Made by a program: the position numbers and the translations under genes | Part shown: positions 1 to 10,547 of the stretch, one piece after another | How the letters are laid out: every line of letters begins with the position of its first letter | Position numbering within the stretch: position 1 is the stretch's first letter | Origin: Impatiens glandulifera | Taxonomy: Eukaryota > Streptophyta > Magnoliopsida > Ericales > Balsaminaceae | Direction: 5' to 3' | Assembly: GCF_907164915.1 (NCBI RefSeq) | Contig: NC_061870.1 | Coordinates: 27,813,348 to 27,877,347 of the forward strand | DNA: 64,000 bases | Notes under the pieces: generated by a model | What the model was told of the DNA's origin: nothing | The model's input: the letters and a program-made list of their open reading frames with translations, nothing else | Database searches by the model: none

Positions 1-960
1 GTTTTCGTGAACAATCTAGATTCATTGTGAAATTATTCTTCGATAAATTTTTTGCACGACATTTGGTGTATTATCAAAATTCTACTTACAACATATTATG
101 AAGTTGCTTACATTATTATATATAAAAATATCAAAGTTAATGACATTTTTTATACTCGACTTATTGGTTTTGCTAACCGAAATAGATATAGAAGAAGATT
201 AAACATTATGGACAATTTGCCTATAATAGAGTTATTTTAATTAGTAAAACGCAAACAAATGATCTCATTTGAACAAGACATTATGTGTTGGCAAGACAAA
301 TAGTTTCCATGTGGGGGCATCATTGCTACAAGTTGTTCTTTAAGATGAGTTCATGTAATTTTTTATGAGAGAAACTTTGGAAGTCAAAGATTTCATCCAA
401 AATCTCGTTATTTAGATAGAGCGTTATTCACAATGGAATTCTTACAGATGATATGTGCATGAAAAAAGTTGTATTATTGTTAGTCGTATGTGTAACGAGG
501 ATGTTCAATCGACAACTCACTTACTTTTGTATTGTCGAGGGATGACTAATATCTGAAGTTTTTTGCGAAGTATCACTAGAATTCATTGAGTGATGCATGA
601 GTCTTTGGGTAATTGTTAGAAAATTTGGATTGATGTGGCTAATATGACATACCTACACAATTGGGTTAACATCCCAATTATTTTTTGGTGAACTATCTGG
701 TTAAAGAGAAATCGTTAAACTTTCACTGATCGTAGTCGTCCGATGCGTGTTATTTATAATGCTATTATTCTAATGATTTTTAAGATTCATTTTGGAAAGC
801 CGGTAGAGTCCGTCGGGAAGTTAATAGTTCTTCTCGATAATTTACGAGCTCGATAATCTATTTAGTAACGGTTTTTTTCTCTCTTAATATCGTGTTTTTG
901 TTTTGGTGCTTAAACGATTTTCATCATTTTTACTATACATGTACCTTTTTCAAAAAATAA
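1..960 (+). mobile_element. Decayed LINE (non-LTR retrotransposon) 3' end
   Basis: On the plus strand, conceptual translation around 430-550 gives a Cys-x-x-x...His-Leu-Leu-Leu-x-Cys pattern typical of the zinc-binding region after the reverse transcriptase of plant LINEs. From 661 to 855 it continues with IIFW, TIWLKRNR, FTDRSRPMRVIYNAIILMIF and VGKLIVLLDNL, which resemble the tail of the same proteins. The frame is broken by several stops (for example after IIFW and after KRNR) and by shifts, so this is a relic. It ends in a T-rich and then A-rich tail near 870-960. The tail segment starting at about 839 is repeated near 45071. I see no gene in 1-420 apart from weak continuation of the relic. 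Confidence 0.6.
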
Positions 961-1925
961 ATTAAATTTGTAATAATTTGTTATTCATTAAAACCCAAAA
1001 AAAAAAAAAACTTGACCATCAAACAAGTTCTAGATTACATATATTTTATAATTTATTATAGAGTGTAACATTGAATCTATTTTATTGGAGAATTAAAGGA
1101 CTATATTAATATTTAGTTTGGTGTATAAAATAAAGATTTATTAAAGTATGAATGCCAGCAAAGCATCAACGGCTCATACGTTTAGATTGTGTTCACGTGA
1201 GTGAAGGAAAAGATGAGTGGACCCCACACTCTGACTAATTAATTACTGGCTACCTACTGAGCCTGTCAGTTCAGCATCTTTGACTACCCCATTCCTTCGA
1301 TGAACTCACCCATTACCCCGTTATCCGATTTGAATGTCTATTTTTTTTTACGTCAAAATATTTAAAATATAAAATGGAATTTAGAACTTTATTCAATCAT
1401 ATAAATATTATTATTACTTTAATTGATTTGATATTTTTTATAAAATAATTTTAAATATTATTTTTATATTAATTTTGTATTATAAAATATAAATTAATAA
1501 TTAAACGTAAAAAATTGACTTATAATACATTTTTTATATTTATATTTTAGTTAGTAATTTTGTTTCAAACTCTTCTTTAACATAAATATTTATGTGGACA
1601 CTATTAGTATTAAAACTCATTTTTAATATGCAATTAAAATTAATTACTAGTACATATTAGAAACAACATTCATATTAATTCAAATAATCAAATCACTAAA
1701 TAAGGCAAATAATGAAGATAAAATGTCTTAAATTTGATTATCAGAAAGAATAATTAAGATAATCTTGCTAATATCCCAAAATTAAAACCGAAAAAAAGAA
1801 AGAAAAGGAAATGAGAAAACTAATTAGTTTTGTCTGCTCTAAGCAAAATAAGAAATAACCAACCAAAATCCATTCAATAAAAAAACTAAAAATTACTTGA
1901 CCCAATACAAACTGAATAGGAGCTC
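961..1925. other. Intergenic, AT-rich, with one GC-richer island (about 1148-1335)
   Basis: No coding region is recognisable. Most of it is AT-rich DNA downstream of the receptor kinase gene, whose 3' UTR probably occupies the last 100-250 bases. The island at 1148-1335 stands out by base composition, contains a CACGTG G-box at about 1195-1200, and has no open frame that I recognise. Confidence 0.5.
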
Positions 1926-4900
1926 TCACACGGGCGAAGCCTCACAAGTTGGATCCGCAGACGAAGGAATCTCGGGTCCAACCCGACATCCCTCAAGCAT
2001 AAACACAATATCAGGCATAGTGGGTCGATCCATCGGATCCGGAGCAGTACACAACAATCCCACCTTCACTCCAAGCAAAAACTCCTCCCATTCAGAAGAC
2101 TCCGGGTCAAGTTCCAACAAACCCGGTTCCAAAAGCTCCGAAATCTGCCCTCTTTGCAATTGCTTCTTGACCCATTTCACAATATCCTCATCTTCAGTAA
2201 ACATAGCCGGCCTTTTTCCCGTCAGCAATTCCAACATTACAATTCCAAAGCTATAGACGTCGGATTCTTTCGTCGACAATCCCTCCATCACCGCCTCCGG
2301 CGAAACGTACCCGACAGTACCCACCGTCGCCTTCGAACTCGACGGCTCGTCCGCTGTGGCGACGGTGAGCTTGTCGAGACCGAAATCAGACAAATGGGCT
2401 TCGAAATCGGCGTCAAAGAGAACATTCTGCGGTTTCACGTCGCAGTGAACAATCCCAGATGAATGGAGAAACGATAATCCTCTAGCGATCCCTAGAGCGA
2501 TTAAATGTCTCATCGGCCAATTTAAAACATGCCCATCTTGATGAGAAGCTTCTTGGAGAAGCGTGGCTAGGTTTCCGTTTGGCATGTAGTCGTAGATCAG
2601 TAAACGAACGTCGGGCGGTCCTACATAGTAACCTCGGAGAACAGTTAAATTCCGGTGACGGACATTCCCGAGAGACTCTGTTTCTTTCCTGAACATGTTC
2701 TCGTCGGGTAATCCATTCGGTAAGCGACGGATAGCGAGCACCATTCCGTCGTTGTAAATCGATTTGAAGACTAACCCGTATTTGGATCGGCTTAGTACGT
2801 TTTCCTCGTCGAATTGTCTCGTGGCTTCGATTGTTTCGGCTAAGGTAATCTTGTTGTTGAACATGATCAGTTTCGGCACTCCGTTCTCGCTGCTGGTCCG
2901 GCTGCCGCTTGTCCTGCCCGGGCTAGGTTTCTTCTCTCCGTTTGCTTTTTCTTTTAGCTTCTTTCTCCATTTTAACAGGCTATATATGTAGAAACAGCAG
3001 CAGGAGAATAACAAGCAAGCTCCGATGACAACCACTACAATCAAAAAAATCAGCCTTTTTCTACTGCCGCCTGAATCGATATCATTGCATTTGGCTTCCA
3101 ACGGCCGGCCACAGAGATTTCCGTTACCGGAAAATTCAGATGGGTCGTTGAATCTTGAACCGAGTTTTGCTGGGATTTTCCCGTTAAGGTTGTTGTAGGA
3201 AACATTAAAGTAAACTAGGCTGGGGATTTGTGTGAAGTTTGTTGGGATTTCTCCGGTTATGTTGTTTGCTGAGATATCGAGAGCTGTGAGGTTTGATAAG
3301 GTAGAGAGGGCATATGGGATGGTGCCGGAAAGAAGATTGGAGTCTAGAAAGAGCGAATTTAGAGATTGGGATTTGGAGATATCTTGTGGTATTTCACCTG
3401 TTAAATTGTTTTTACCTAAATCAAGCTCTTTTAAACGGGAGAGACGAGATAGATCAGGCGGGATTTGGCTGGATAGAGAATTTGACCGGAGATTCAATAT
3501 TTCAAGAGCAGAGCAGTTCCCCAGTTCCGGAGGAATTGAGCCGGAGATGTGGTTGTTTGAGAGTGAAAGAGAGATTAATGATTTAAGGAAGCCAAATGTA
3601 GAAGGAATCTGACCTGAAAACGAGTTTGATGAGAGGTTTAAATATCGGAGACCCATCAAGCTACTGAAACCTTCCGGTACATCGCCGGAGAACATGTTCT
3701 CTTGAAGGAAAATCATTTGAAGATTGGGTAATCCGGTGAGATCAAATGGCAGCTCGCCGGAGAGGTTTTGCTTGCTGAAGTCGAGCGTTGTTAGCTTGTA
3801 GAGCCTTCCAATAGTAGTCGGGATTGTGCCGGAAAAGGCATTGGAACTAATATTAAGAGTCGACAGTTGTTTCAAGTTCCCGATGTTGGCTGGAATCTCG
3901 CCGATGAACTTGTTTCCACCGATATTCAATTCTGTCAAATTGGTTAAGATTATGAGTTCCTCCGGGAATGATCCTTCCAATCTGTTGTCTCTTAAATTCA
4001 AGGATTCGAGCTGAGTGAGGTTGTTGAAACTGGTTGGAATCGACCCTGTGAACTGATTTCCTCCTAAAGAGAGAAACTTTAAACCAGTGATATGTCCTAA
4101 GAATTCAGGAAACTCCCCCGTAAATCGATTTCCTTCAAGATCAAGAACTCGAAGAGAATGACATTTTGTAATCTCAGCAGGAACAACTCCGTCAAGTGAG
4201 TTGTTCGCCATCTTTAGCTCTTCCAATTTCAGCAAGTTTCCGATCACTCCAGGAATTGAACCCGAAAGATAATTGCCGGATACATCCAAACTGGTTAAAT
4301 TCGATACATTTGAAAACAACCAAAGAGGAAACGTGCCGTGAATCTGATTATTATGGAGATCCAGTACTTGAAGAACACTTAAGCACTTCGTCGTCTCAGG
4401 CGAGACAATATCCGTCAACTCATTCGATCCCAGCTGCACGATCCGCAATGATGGAGGAGATGAAGACACGCTGCAGAACATTGAAGAAGGAACCAAACCA
4501 GAGAGATTGTTTTGAGATAACGAAACCACTTGTAAATATGGGAGTGCTCCAATTGCAGCCGGAATCACGCCGCCGAGATGATTCCGGTCTGCACTCAAGT
4601 GGATAAGCGATGTACAGTTAGCAAGTGCAGATGGTAGTGTTCCTTCAAGAAGATTGTTGTCAAGCAATAGATACTGAAGCAGTTGAAGCTGCCCAAATCT
4701 CGCCGGTATCCCGCCGGAAAACTGATTGCTAGAGAAATTAATAACCTGAAGCTGAGATAACCCATAAATATTTCTGGGTATTTCTCCAGAGAATGAATTA
4801 GATGAAATGTCAATGTAGCGGAGATTTCGAGGGAGATCATCTGGTACTTCACCGGAAAACTGGTTGCCAGCCAAACTGAGTATCTCGAGATTTGTGAGAT

Positions 4901-5321
4901 TGAAGATCTCCGGCGGAAGGGGACCGGAAAACAAGTTGTCTTGTAACAAAAGAGACTGTAATAAAGTGCACTGAGAGAGGGCAGAAGGAATAGTACCATT
5001 GAATGAATTAGAACGAATACTAAACTTCCGCAGCATACGTAAGTTAGCAATTTGATCGGTGAGGGGCCCGGAAAGATAGAGGCCGGGTAAGCGTAACTCG
5101 CTGACACGACCGTAAGAGCAACTGACGCCTCGCCAGTCGCAAGGTGCGGTGGCCGTAGACGAATCCCAACCGCTGAGGGCTCCTAGTGGATCATAAAGAT
5201 TTAACTTGAAGGCCAATAAGGCTTCAATCTCGGCATTGGGTCCGTCCGCGGCAGCAACCCACTTTAGTAAAGGGTTTGTCAAAACAATAAGAAGAGAGAG
5301 AAGAGCGATTCCGGCCGCCAT
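1926..5321 (-). CDS. MUS/MUSL: LRR receptor-like kinase, MUSTACHES/MUSTACHES-LIKE type, 1131 aa
   Basis: A single uninterrupted exon. It starts at an ATG followed by a hydrophobic signal peptide (residues 1-25). Next come an LRR N-terminal cap with a CDWRGVSC cysteine pair (about 60-69), more than 20 leucine-rich repeats with the plant GxIP signature, one transmembrane helix (about 754-776), a basic juxtamembrane stretch and a kinase domain (about 820-1110). Length, intronless structure and the ending near SSADPT match Arabidopsis MUS (At1g75640) and MUSL (At4g36180), which act in stomatal guard-cell wall patterning. The kinase is atypical. The glycine loop reads LSRSKYGLVF, the beta-3 lysine position reads LAIRR (Arg for Lys), and the catalytic loop is HCDVKPQN (non-RD). 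The DFG motif is intact. Catalytic activity is therefore doubtful. The family call is firm; orthology to MUSL rather than MUS is inference. Confidence 0.93.
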   Translation of the reverse strand: MAAGIALLSLLIVLTNPLLKWVAAADGPNAEIEALLAFKLNLYDPLGALSGWDSSTATAPCDWRGVSCSYGRVSELRLPGLYLSGPLTDQIANLRMLRKFSIRSNSFNGTIPSALSQCTLLQSLLLQDNLFSGPLPPEIFNLTNLEILSLAGNQFSGEVPDDLPRNLRYIDISSNSFSGEIPRNIYGLSQLQVINFSSNQFSGGIPARFGQLQLLQYLLLDNNLLEGTLPSALANCTSLIHLSADRNHLGGVIPAAIGALPYLQVVSLSQNNLSGLVPSSMFCSVSSSPPSLRIVQLGSNELTDIVSPETTKCLSVLQVLDLHNNQIHGTFPLWLFSNVSNLTSLDVSGNYLSGSIPGVIGNLLKLEELKMANNSLDGVVPAEITKCHSLRVLDLEGNRFTGEFPEFLGHITGLKFLSLGGNQFTGSIPTSFNNLTQLESLNLRDNRLEGSFPEELIILTNLTELNIGGNKFIGEIPANIGNLKQLSTLNISSNAFSGTIPTTIGRLYKLTTLDFSKQNLSGELPFDLTGLPNLQMIFLQENMFSGDVPEGFSSLMGLRYLNLSSNSFSGQIPSTFGFLKSLISLSLSNNHISGSIPPELGNCSALEILNLRSNSLSSQIPPDLSRLSRLKELDLGKNNLTGEIPQDISKSQSLNSLFLDSNLLSGTIPYALSTLSNLTALDISANNITGEIPTNFTQIPSLVYFNVSYNNLNGKIPAKLGSRFNDPSEFSGNGNLCGRPLEAKCNDIDSGGSRKRLIFLIVVVVIGACLLFSCCCFYIYSLLKWRKKLKEKANGEKKPSPGRTSGSRTSSENGVPKLIMFNNKITLAETIEATRQFDEENVLSRSKYGLVFKSIYNDGMVLAIRRLPNGLPDENMFRKETESLGNVRHRNLTVLRGYYVGPPDVRLLIYDYMPNGNLATLLQEASHQDGHVLNWPMRHLIALGIARGLSFLHSSGIVHCDVKPQNVLFDADFEAHLSDFGLDKLTVATADEPSSSKATVGTVGYVSPEAVMEGLSTKESDVYSFGIVMLELLTGKRPAMFTEDEDIVKWVKKQLQRGQISELLEPGLLELDPESSEWEEFLLGVKVGLLCTAPDPMDRPTMPDIVFMLEGCRVGPEIPSSADPTCEASPV

Positions 5322-5533
5322 GGATAGAGTAGTGAGTTTAGTTTCCTAAACCCTGATGATGGTCACTGAAAAAGAAGGAAAATAGGTTAATGAATCATTG
5401 AAGTAAGCCCAGACCCAGACCACTGTAATATTTATGGATATTATCGAAAGTGTTAAGAGCTTGTTCGGTTGTATTTTTTTATCCAATCCTAAATTAACAT
5501 TATTTTATTCAATTATATAATTCAATTAATATT
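5322..5533. other. Promoter and 5' leader region of the receptor kinase
   Basis: About 200 bases upstream of the receptor kinase ATG on the minus strand. I see no clear TATA box or other decisive element. The left terminus of a transposon-like block begins at about 5534, so the undisturbed promoter is short unless the transposon lies inside it. Confidence 0.35.
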
Positions 5534-5547
5534 TAGAGATGAGTAAT

Positions 5548-6012
5548 TAGATGACAATTTGAAACCGTCCCGCGAAAACCGAACCGAATTATCCCGTTTG
5601 GGACGGTTTTTTCCCGAAACCGAATATGGATGAAACGGGATGATATTTGTGTCCCTCGCCCCAATCCACCCCGATTCTGCCCCGAACACCATAAATATAA
5701 TTAAATATATTAAATCACTAATATATTTATTTATCCATTATATTTTATAAAAGTAGTAAAGTTATTTTTTATAATAGTATAAAATTTTAATACATTGCAA
5801 TATATATTATATTAAAAAAAATCGTTTATATAATTTTATTGTATAGTTTTTATTTATTTTTTTAAAAAAATATTCCCGGTGCCCCGCAGGATTCTCCGAA
5901 ATCCAAAAAAAACGAACAGGGCGGGGATGATACTAAAAAAATTCCCGAAATTAAAACGGGGCGGGAATGGTAAATGCATTCTCCGCCCCAAACCGCCTCA
6001 TTGTCATCCCTA
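5548..6012. mobile_element. GC-richer non-autonomous TIR element (hAT-like), about 465 bp, nested
   Basis: The ends are imperfect inverted repeats. The left is TAGATGACAATTTGAAACCG; the right, read on the minus strand, is TAGGGATGACAATGAGGCGG. The flanks share ATGAGT (5539-5544 and 6013-6018), consistent with a partly decayed 8-bp target duplication. Both termini are rich in CCCGAAACC and CCCCGCCCC motifs, and the middle is AT-rich. There is no coding capacity. Confidence 0.5.
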
Positions 6013-6774
6013 ATGAGTCGACACTCGACACGGTATATCTTAATTTTTTTTTATCTATATCTTATACCTTACCGAAAATTTTAGTATAGAAAAATTCATA
6101 CATTTATCTTACCTTAATCTTGATAAAATTTAATTTCGGTACGATATTTGTGTTATACATTTCATACTTAAAAATATAATAACTTGAAAAAAATTAAAAT
6201 TTTAATACAGTTACTCAAATATAAGAATAAACATAAATAGTTTTTAAGTTAAATTAAAGTGAATACGAGATGGAAGATTCAAAACGGTCATATCACAATT
6301 GTATCAGCTATTTTTATTATAAATTAATAATAATAATAAATATTACTTAATTTAGACTTAATTAATAAAAATATCTCTCTTTTTAATATGTTCATCTTAT
6401 TCCATAATTCAAGTTCATCATATGTAGGATCTTTTTCTAAGTTGAATTTATCTCTTTTTAGCCAATTATTTGTACACATTAATGCCTACACTATTTTAAG
6501 ACTCAAAATGCTCATAAAAAAACCAACTTTCCTTTTACTTAAACTAAAAGCAGACCTATTAACAACAGTTAAATATGAGATTACAAAAATATCTTTAAAA
6601 ATAATTGAAAATTTGGGTACTCATTTTTACCTCTATAAGAGATTAAATATTTGGTATTTTTTTTAATTGTATGGTCTTATCAATATTCAATAAAATATAA
6701 ACGTATGATTATATTTTAATTTTTTAAAATTATGTTTTTATAATTATATTAATATTAAATTTATTTATTTTCTT

Positions 6775-6836
6775 CGTTATTATATTATATTATATTATAT
6801 TATATTATATTATATTATATATATATATATATATAT
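6775..6836. repeat. TATAT-type microsatellite
   Basis: Run of the pentamer TATAT/ATATT passing into dinucleotide AT. Confidence 0.9.
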
Positions 6837-7018
6837 TAATTTATAAATACTATTTTGGTATATCGCGATACACTAAAATTTTGAAAATCTCATTACAATA
6901 ATTTCGATACGGTACCATATCTTACATTTTTTTGGTATACCTTAAAAATCAATATTTTCGATACATTACGGTAAGGTATTTTCGATATACCTATAATATC
7001 GGTAATTTTATCACCCTA

Positions 7019-7193
7019 AAAGTACTAAAATATCAACTTAAAAAAAAAAAAATAGGATTTACATGCTTAGCGGATTTTTTTGACAAAATAATAATTGGTG
7101 ATCAATTCTAAAAGTTTGAACGGTGATTTATTTTAAAAAAATATTTGGAAGGTTAAAATAGAATAATTAGAGTACCACGTAAATCATTTATCC

Positions 7194-7255
<62 letters not shown>

Positions 7256-7723
7256 CTTGAAATCTTCATTAATCAACTTTAAATTTAATTTAAATAAACT
7301 GATACCCTTTTATTATTTACAATTTAACATAAATAGTCCACAATCAAAACATTTTATCCTATTTTTAAGAATCACTACCAAGAGTATTAAGTTAATGATA
7401 GTTTTTAAATAGTTGAGAAACATTGAATGAGCGCAACAAACTTAAATAAAAGGGTAGAAAGCATACTAAAATAACTCAATTATGTGGTATGAGTCTTAAG
7501 TGGGGTGACTAATCATAACTAGAAAAAGTGAAAATCACTTTCTTCTTCTTTTTTATTTTTATTTTTTTTTTATTTTATGTACCAAGATTATATCATTAAA
7601 CTAAAGTAATTAGTAAGAAGAAGATAATATATATTTTAAATATTTGAATTGATTTGTTTGTTCTGTGACTAGCATGACCATAATTTCACTAAAACTTTTT
7701 TTTATATATGATCAATATATTTT

Positions 7724-7760
<37 letters not shown>

Positions 7761-10547
7761 AAAAAAATGAAGAAAAAATAGAGAGAAAATTGACAAGCAA
7801 TATGGACCACTTGATAAAATGAAAATGACTGAAATCAGTTATATATATATATATTTGGGATTTGGGGTTTGAAAAAACTCTTTTTAAAGTGTTGTCTAGA
7901 GTTATTCAGATCACAAGCATATATGTTTTATGTAATTTTAAAAACCTTCAAACCTCAAATAAAGCTGGGATGGAATTAGAGACGGTACCAGAATTTAGAA
8001 GAGGGGTTAGTTTTGAAAATAATTAAGGTGAGCTTAAATAAATAACGATAAAATTTTAGATAAAATAAGTGAATAAATGTAAATTTTATAATTTTTTTAA
8101 TAATTAGATAAACAAAACAGTAAATTATATTGAATTAAAAAAATATATATAGAGTAATTTCATTTTTTTTCGAGGTAGACTTCAACTCTTGTCATGTCAC
8201 GTCACGTCCAAATAAGTTATAATTTTTTATAGTGACAATGGTACAATAAAGTTATATTTGAATGATGGATGTACATAAAATCGTACATTTATTTAATTTA
8301 GGAATGTAGCACACATCAAATTATGGCTAGTTACGGACTTTAATTTAAAATATTTTAAATTAGAATTAAACTAATAATTTTTGTTTTTTAGACACTATTT
8401 TTATCATTTAAAATATTCTAATAAATTAAAAAAACAATATACTTTTGAAATTGATTCAATATCAAACCCAGTATCTAAGAGAAAATAAACCAAATGATTT
8501 GTGAACATATTTTCTTTATATTTTTATATTTTTGCATGAAAATCGGTTAAAGTAAAATAAAAAGAAAGGTGAATATATCCATAATTATTAAAAGTAGCCT
8601 TTAACCACAGTTCTATTAATATATATGTTTTATCATTTCAAAAATCAACACTCTTTTATATCATTATTTTATATCATTATAGCTTGTAATGTCCTATTTT
8701 TACTTGGATTTCTACCATAATTGATTCGCTTTACACAAATATGGATTGATAAAAAGAATTTATTTAAAAAAAAATAAGACCCAGAATAATATTAAATAAT
8801 GATTAGGATTTACTTTGAAATAAAAAAAAAAATTTAAAAATAATTATTTTAATTTAAGTAAGAAGAATTTTGTTTCAAAAATTAAATATTTTATATTCAA
8901 TACTTACTTAAAATAATTTAAGTTAAATAGATAATCGTCGTAACATTATCGGTAGAATAAATTTTAACAAAAAAAAATATATATATTAAAATAAAGTTGT
9001 ATGAAAGGAAATTAAATTAATATCAACTTTTAAAATAAATGAGGATGCTTGGGAGTGATGATTGGATAGTGACTAGCCGTTGGAAGCATGTGGATTGATG
9101 ACACATTTGAATTCAATTTTGCAAGCCAAATTAAGAGGTATTTTATTTTGTTTTATTTTTCAAAATAAGTTACGAGAGTTTGAATCTACATAAATGTATG
9201 GTAAATAAAACAGGCCATGTGCGATTTGTTTTGGTTAAAAGTTAGATGCCATATTACTATAATTTTAATTATCAAATCATTCTATATATTTACTTTATTT
9301 TTATTAATTTAAATTTTAAATACTAAAAGATCTTTGAATAATTAAACTAATTAAAATTTAAATAACTTTTTTTTTTTCTTCTTTTTTTAATGAAATCCAA
9401 AATCAAACAAATTGTCAAATTCTGGATGGGGAAAGATAGAAAGCACAATTATAACTTTGTGGGTTTAGTTTGAAGTAGAAATAGTTACATGGCTTTTGGA
9501 ATATTTATACTTTTTTGTTTTATTAGTTAAATGGAATCTCTGCTAGCTGTACCTTTTTTCAACAACCCAATAACTCATAAGTACTTGTTTGGTTTGAAAA
9601 GTGATGTTAACAACAAATTATTGTGATAAACTCCTTTTTTTTACTTTAGTTAGATTTTTTTTTGTGACTAGAATTTAATATGTGGAGATAACTAACATGA
9701 CAAAAATAACCCAAATTCAAAATAAAATTTTGCTCTCCTGCCTTATATTATATCACTTATTTTATTCATTAAAATATTATATATTTTAAATTTTATTTTT
9801 TTATTATTATATATAAATATTTTTTAAATCTTTTTACCTAAAAATATCTCACCTCCTCAAAATCATTGTCAGTTATTATTTTTTAAATAACCCGAGTTTT
9901 TTAAAAAAAATCCTTATCCAAACCGGACATTATAGTTGTGATTTGTGAAACCAAATTAAAACATACTTATTGGGAATCTATCATGAGACATTAACTTTTT
10001 ACTAGTGAAATTTCTAATTTTAATTTTAGTTTTACTCATAAACTTAACATTATTATCTTTTAAATAGTTATAAAAAAAGTGTAATAAAAGACCCCTCTCT
10101 TAAATGAGTCTTCATTAATATTAACATTATTGACATGAGAAATTTATTTTGGTGTTGGTGAACCCCCAAAATAAAAAGGCTAAGCAATAGAGTGGTCCTT
10201 CCTTTGACAAATAAATTGTAAAATCAGCCTCTAGAGAAAAAGGTATCCAAACAATTAAGTCTAACTTAGCTGCTTTGCTTGCCATGTGCCCTCTAAATCT
10301 TATTGGCTGTATTTTCTTCCTTAGTCAATGTTTGACTTTATTTATTTATATAATGGGTTTTAACCATTAAGATTGACGTGCATTTAAAGAAAAATACAAT
10401 CTAATTCGTATTAATTAATATAATTATTTGAATATTAATATGAATCAATAAGAGTTAAAACATATTGATTTTATCCATTTATTTTAACTTCTCAAAATTT
10501 CATTCAATTCTAAGAACATACAAACAAACTCAATGATATAATAATAC
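7019..10547. other. AT-rich intergenic DNA, nothing recognised
   Basis: I see no coding exon, RNA gene or clear transposon terminus here. The content is AT-rich with poly-A/T runs and AT microsatellites. All open frames are short and A/T-driven. Confidence 0.5.
7196..7247. repeat. (AT)n microsatellite
   Basis: About 50 bp of uninterrupted AT dinucleotides. A shorter AT run lies at about 7727-7757. Confidence 0.95.

Larger units (their letters stand above)
5534..7018. mobile_element. Candidate TIR (hAT-like) element containing a nested element
   Basis: The left end reads TAGAGATGAG, followed (after skipping the block at 5548-6012) by TCGACACTCGACACGGTATATC. The right end at 6990-7018, read on the minus strand, gives TAGGGTGATAAAATTACCG and then GGTATATCG. 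Similar TAGRGRTGA...CGGTATAYC ends are common in plant non-autonomous hAT-like repeats. I found no convincing target-site duplication. The interior is AT-rich with a pentameric TATAT tract (about 6775-6836) and no transposase. Confidence 0.4.

Noticed and set aside
1897..4606. Plus-strand open frames opposite the receptor kinase gene
   Set aside because: They are antisense shadows of a long, clearly coding minus-strand frame and have no recognisable domains.
6388..6666. 92-codon plus-strand frame
   Set aside because: Composition is driven by A/T-rich DNA inside a transposon-like block, with no domain.
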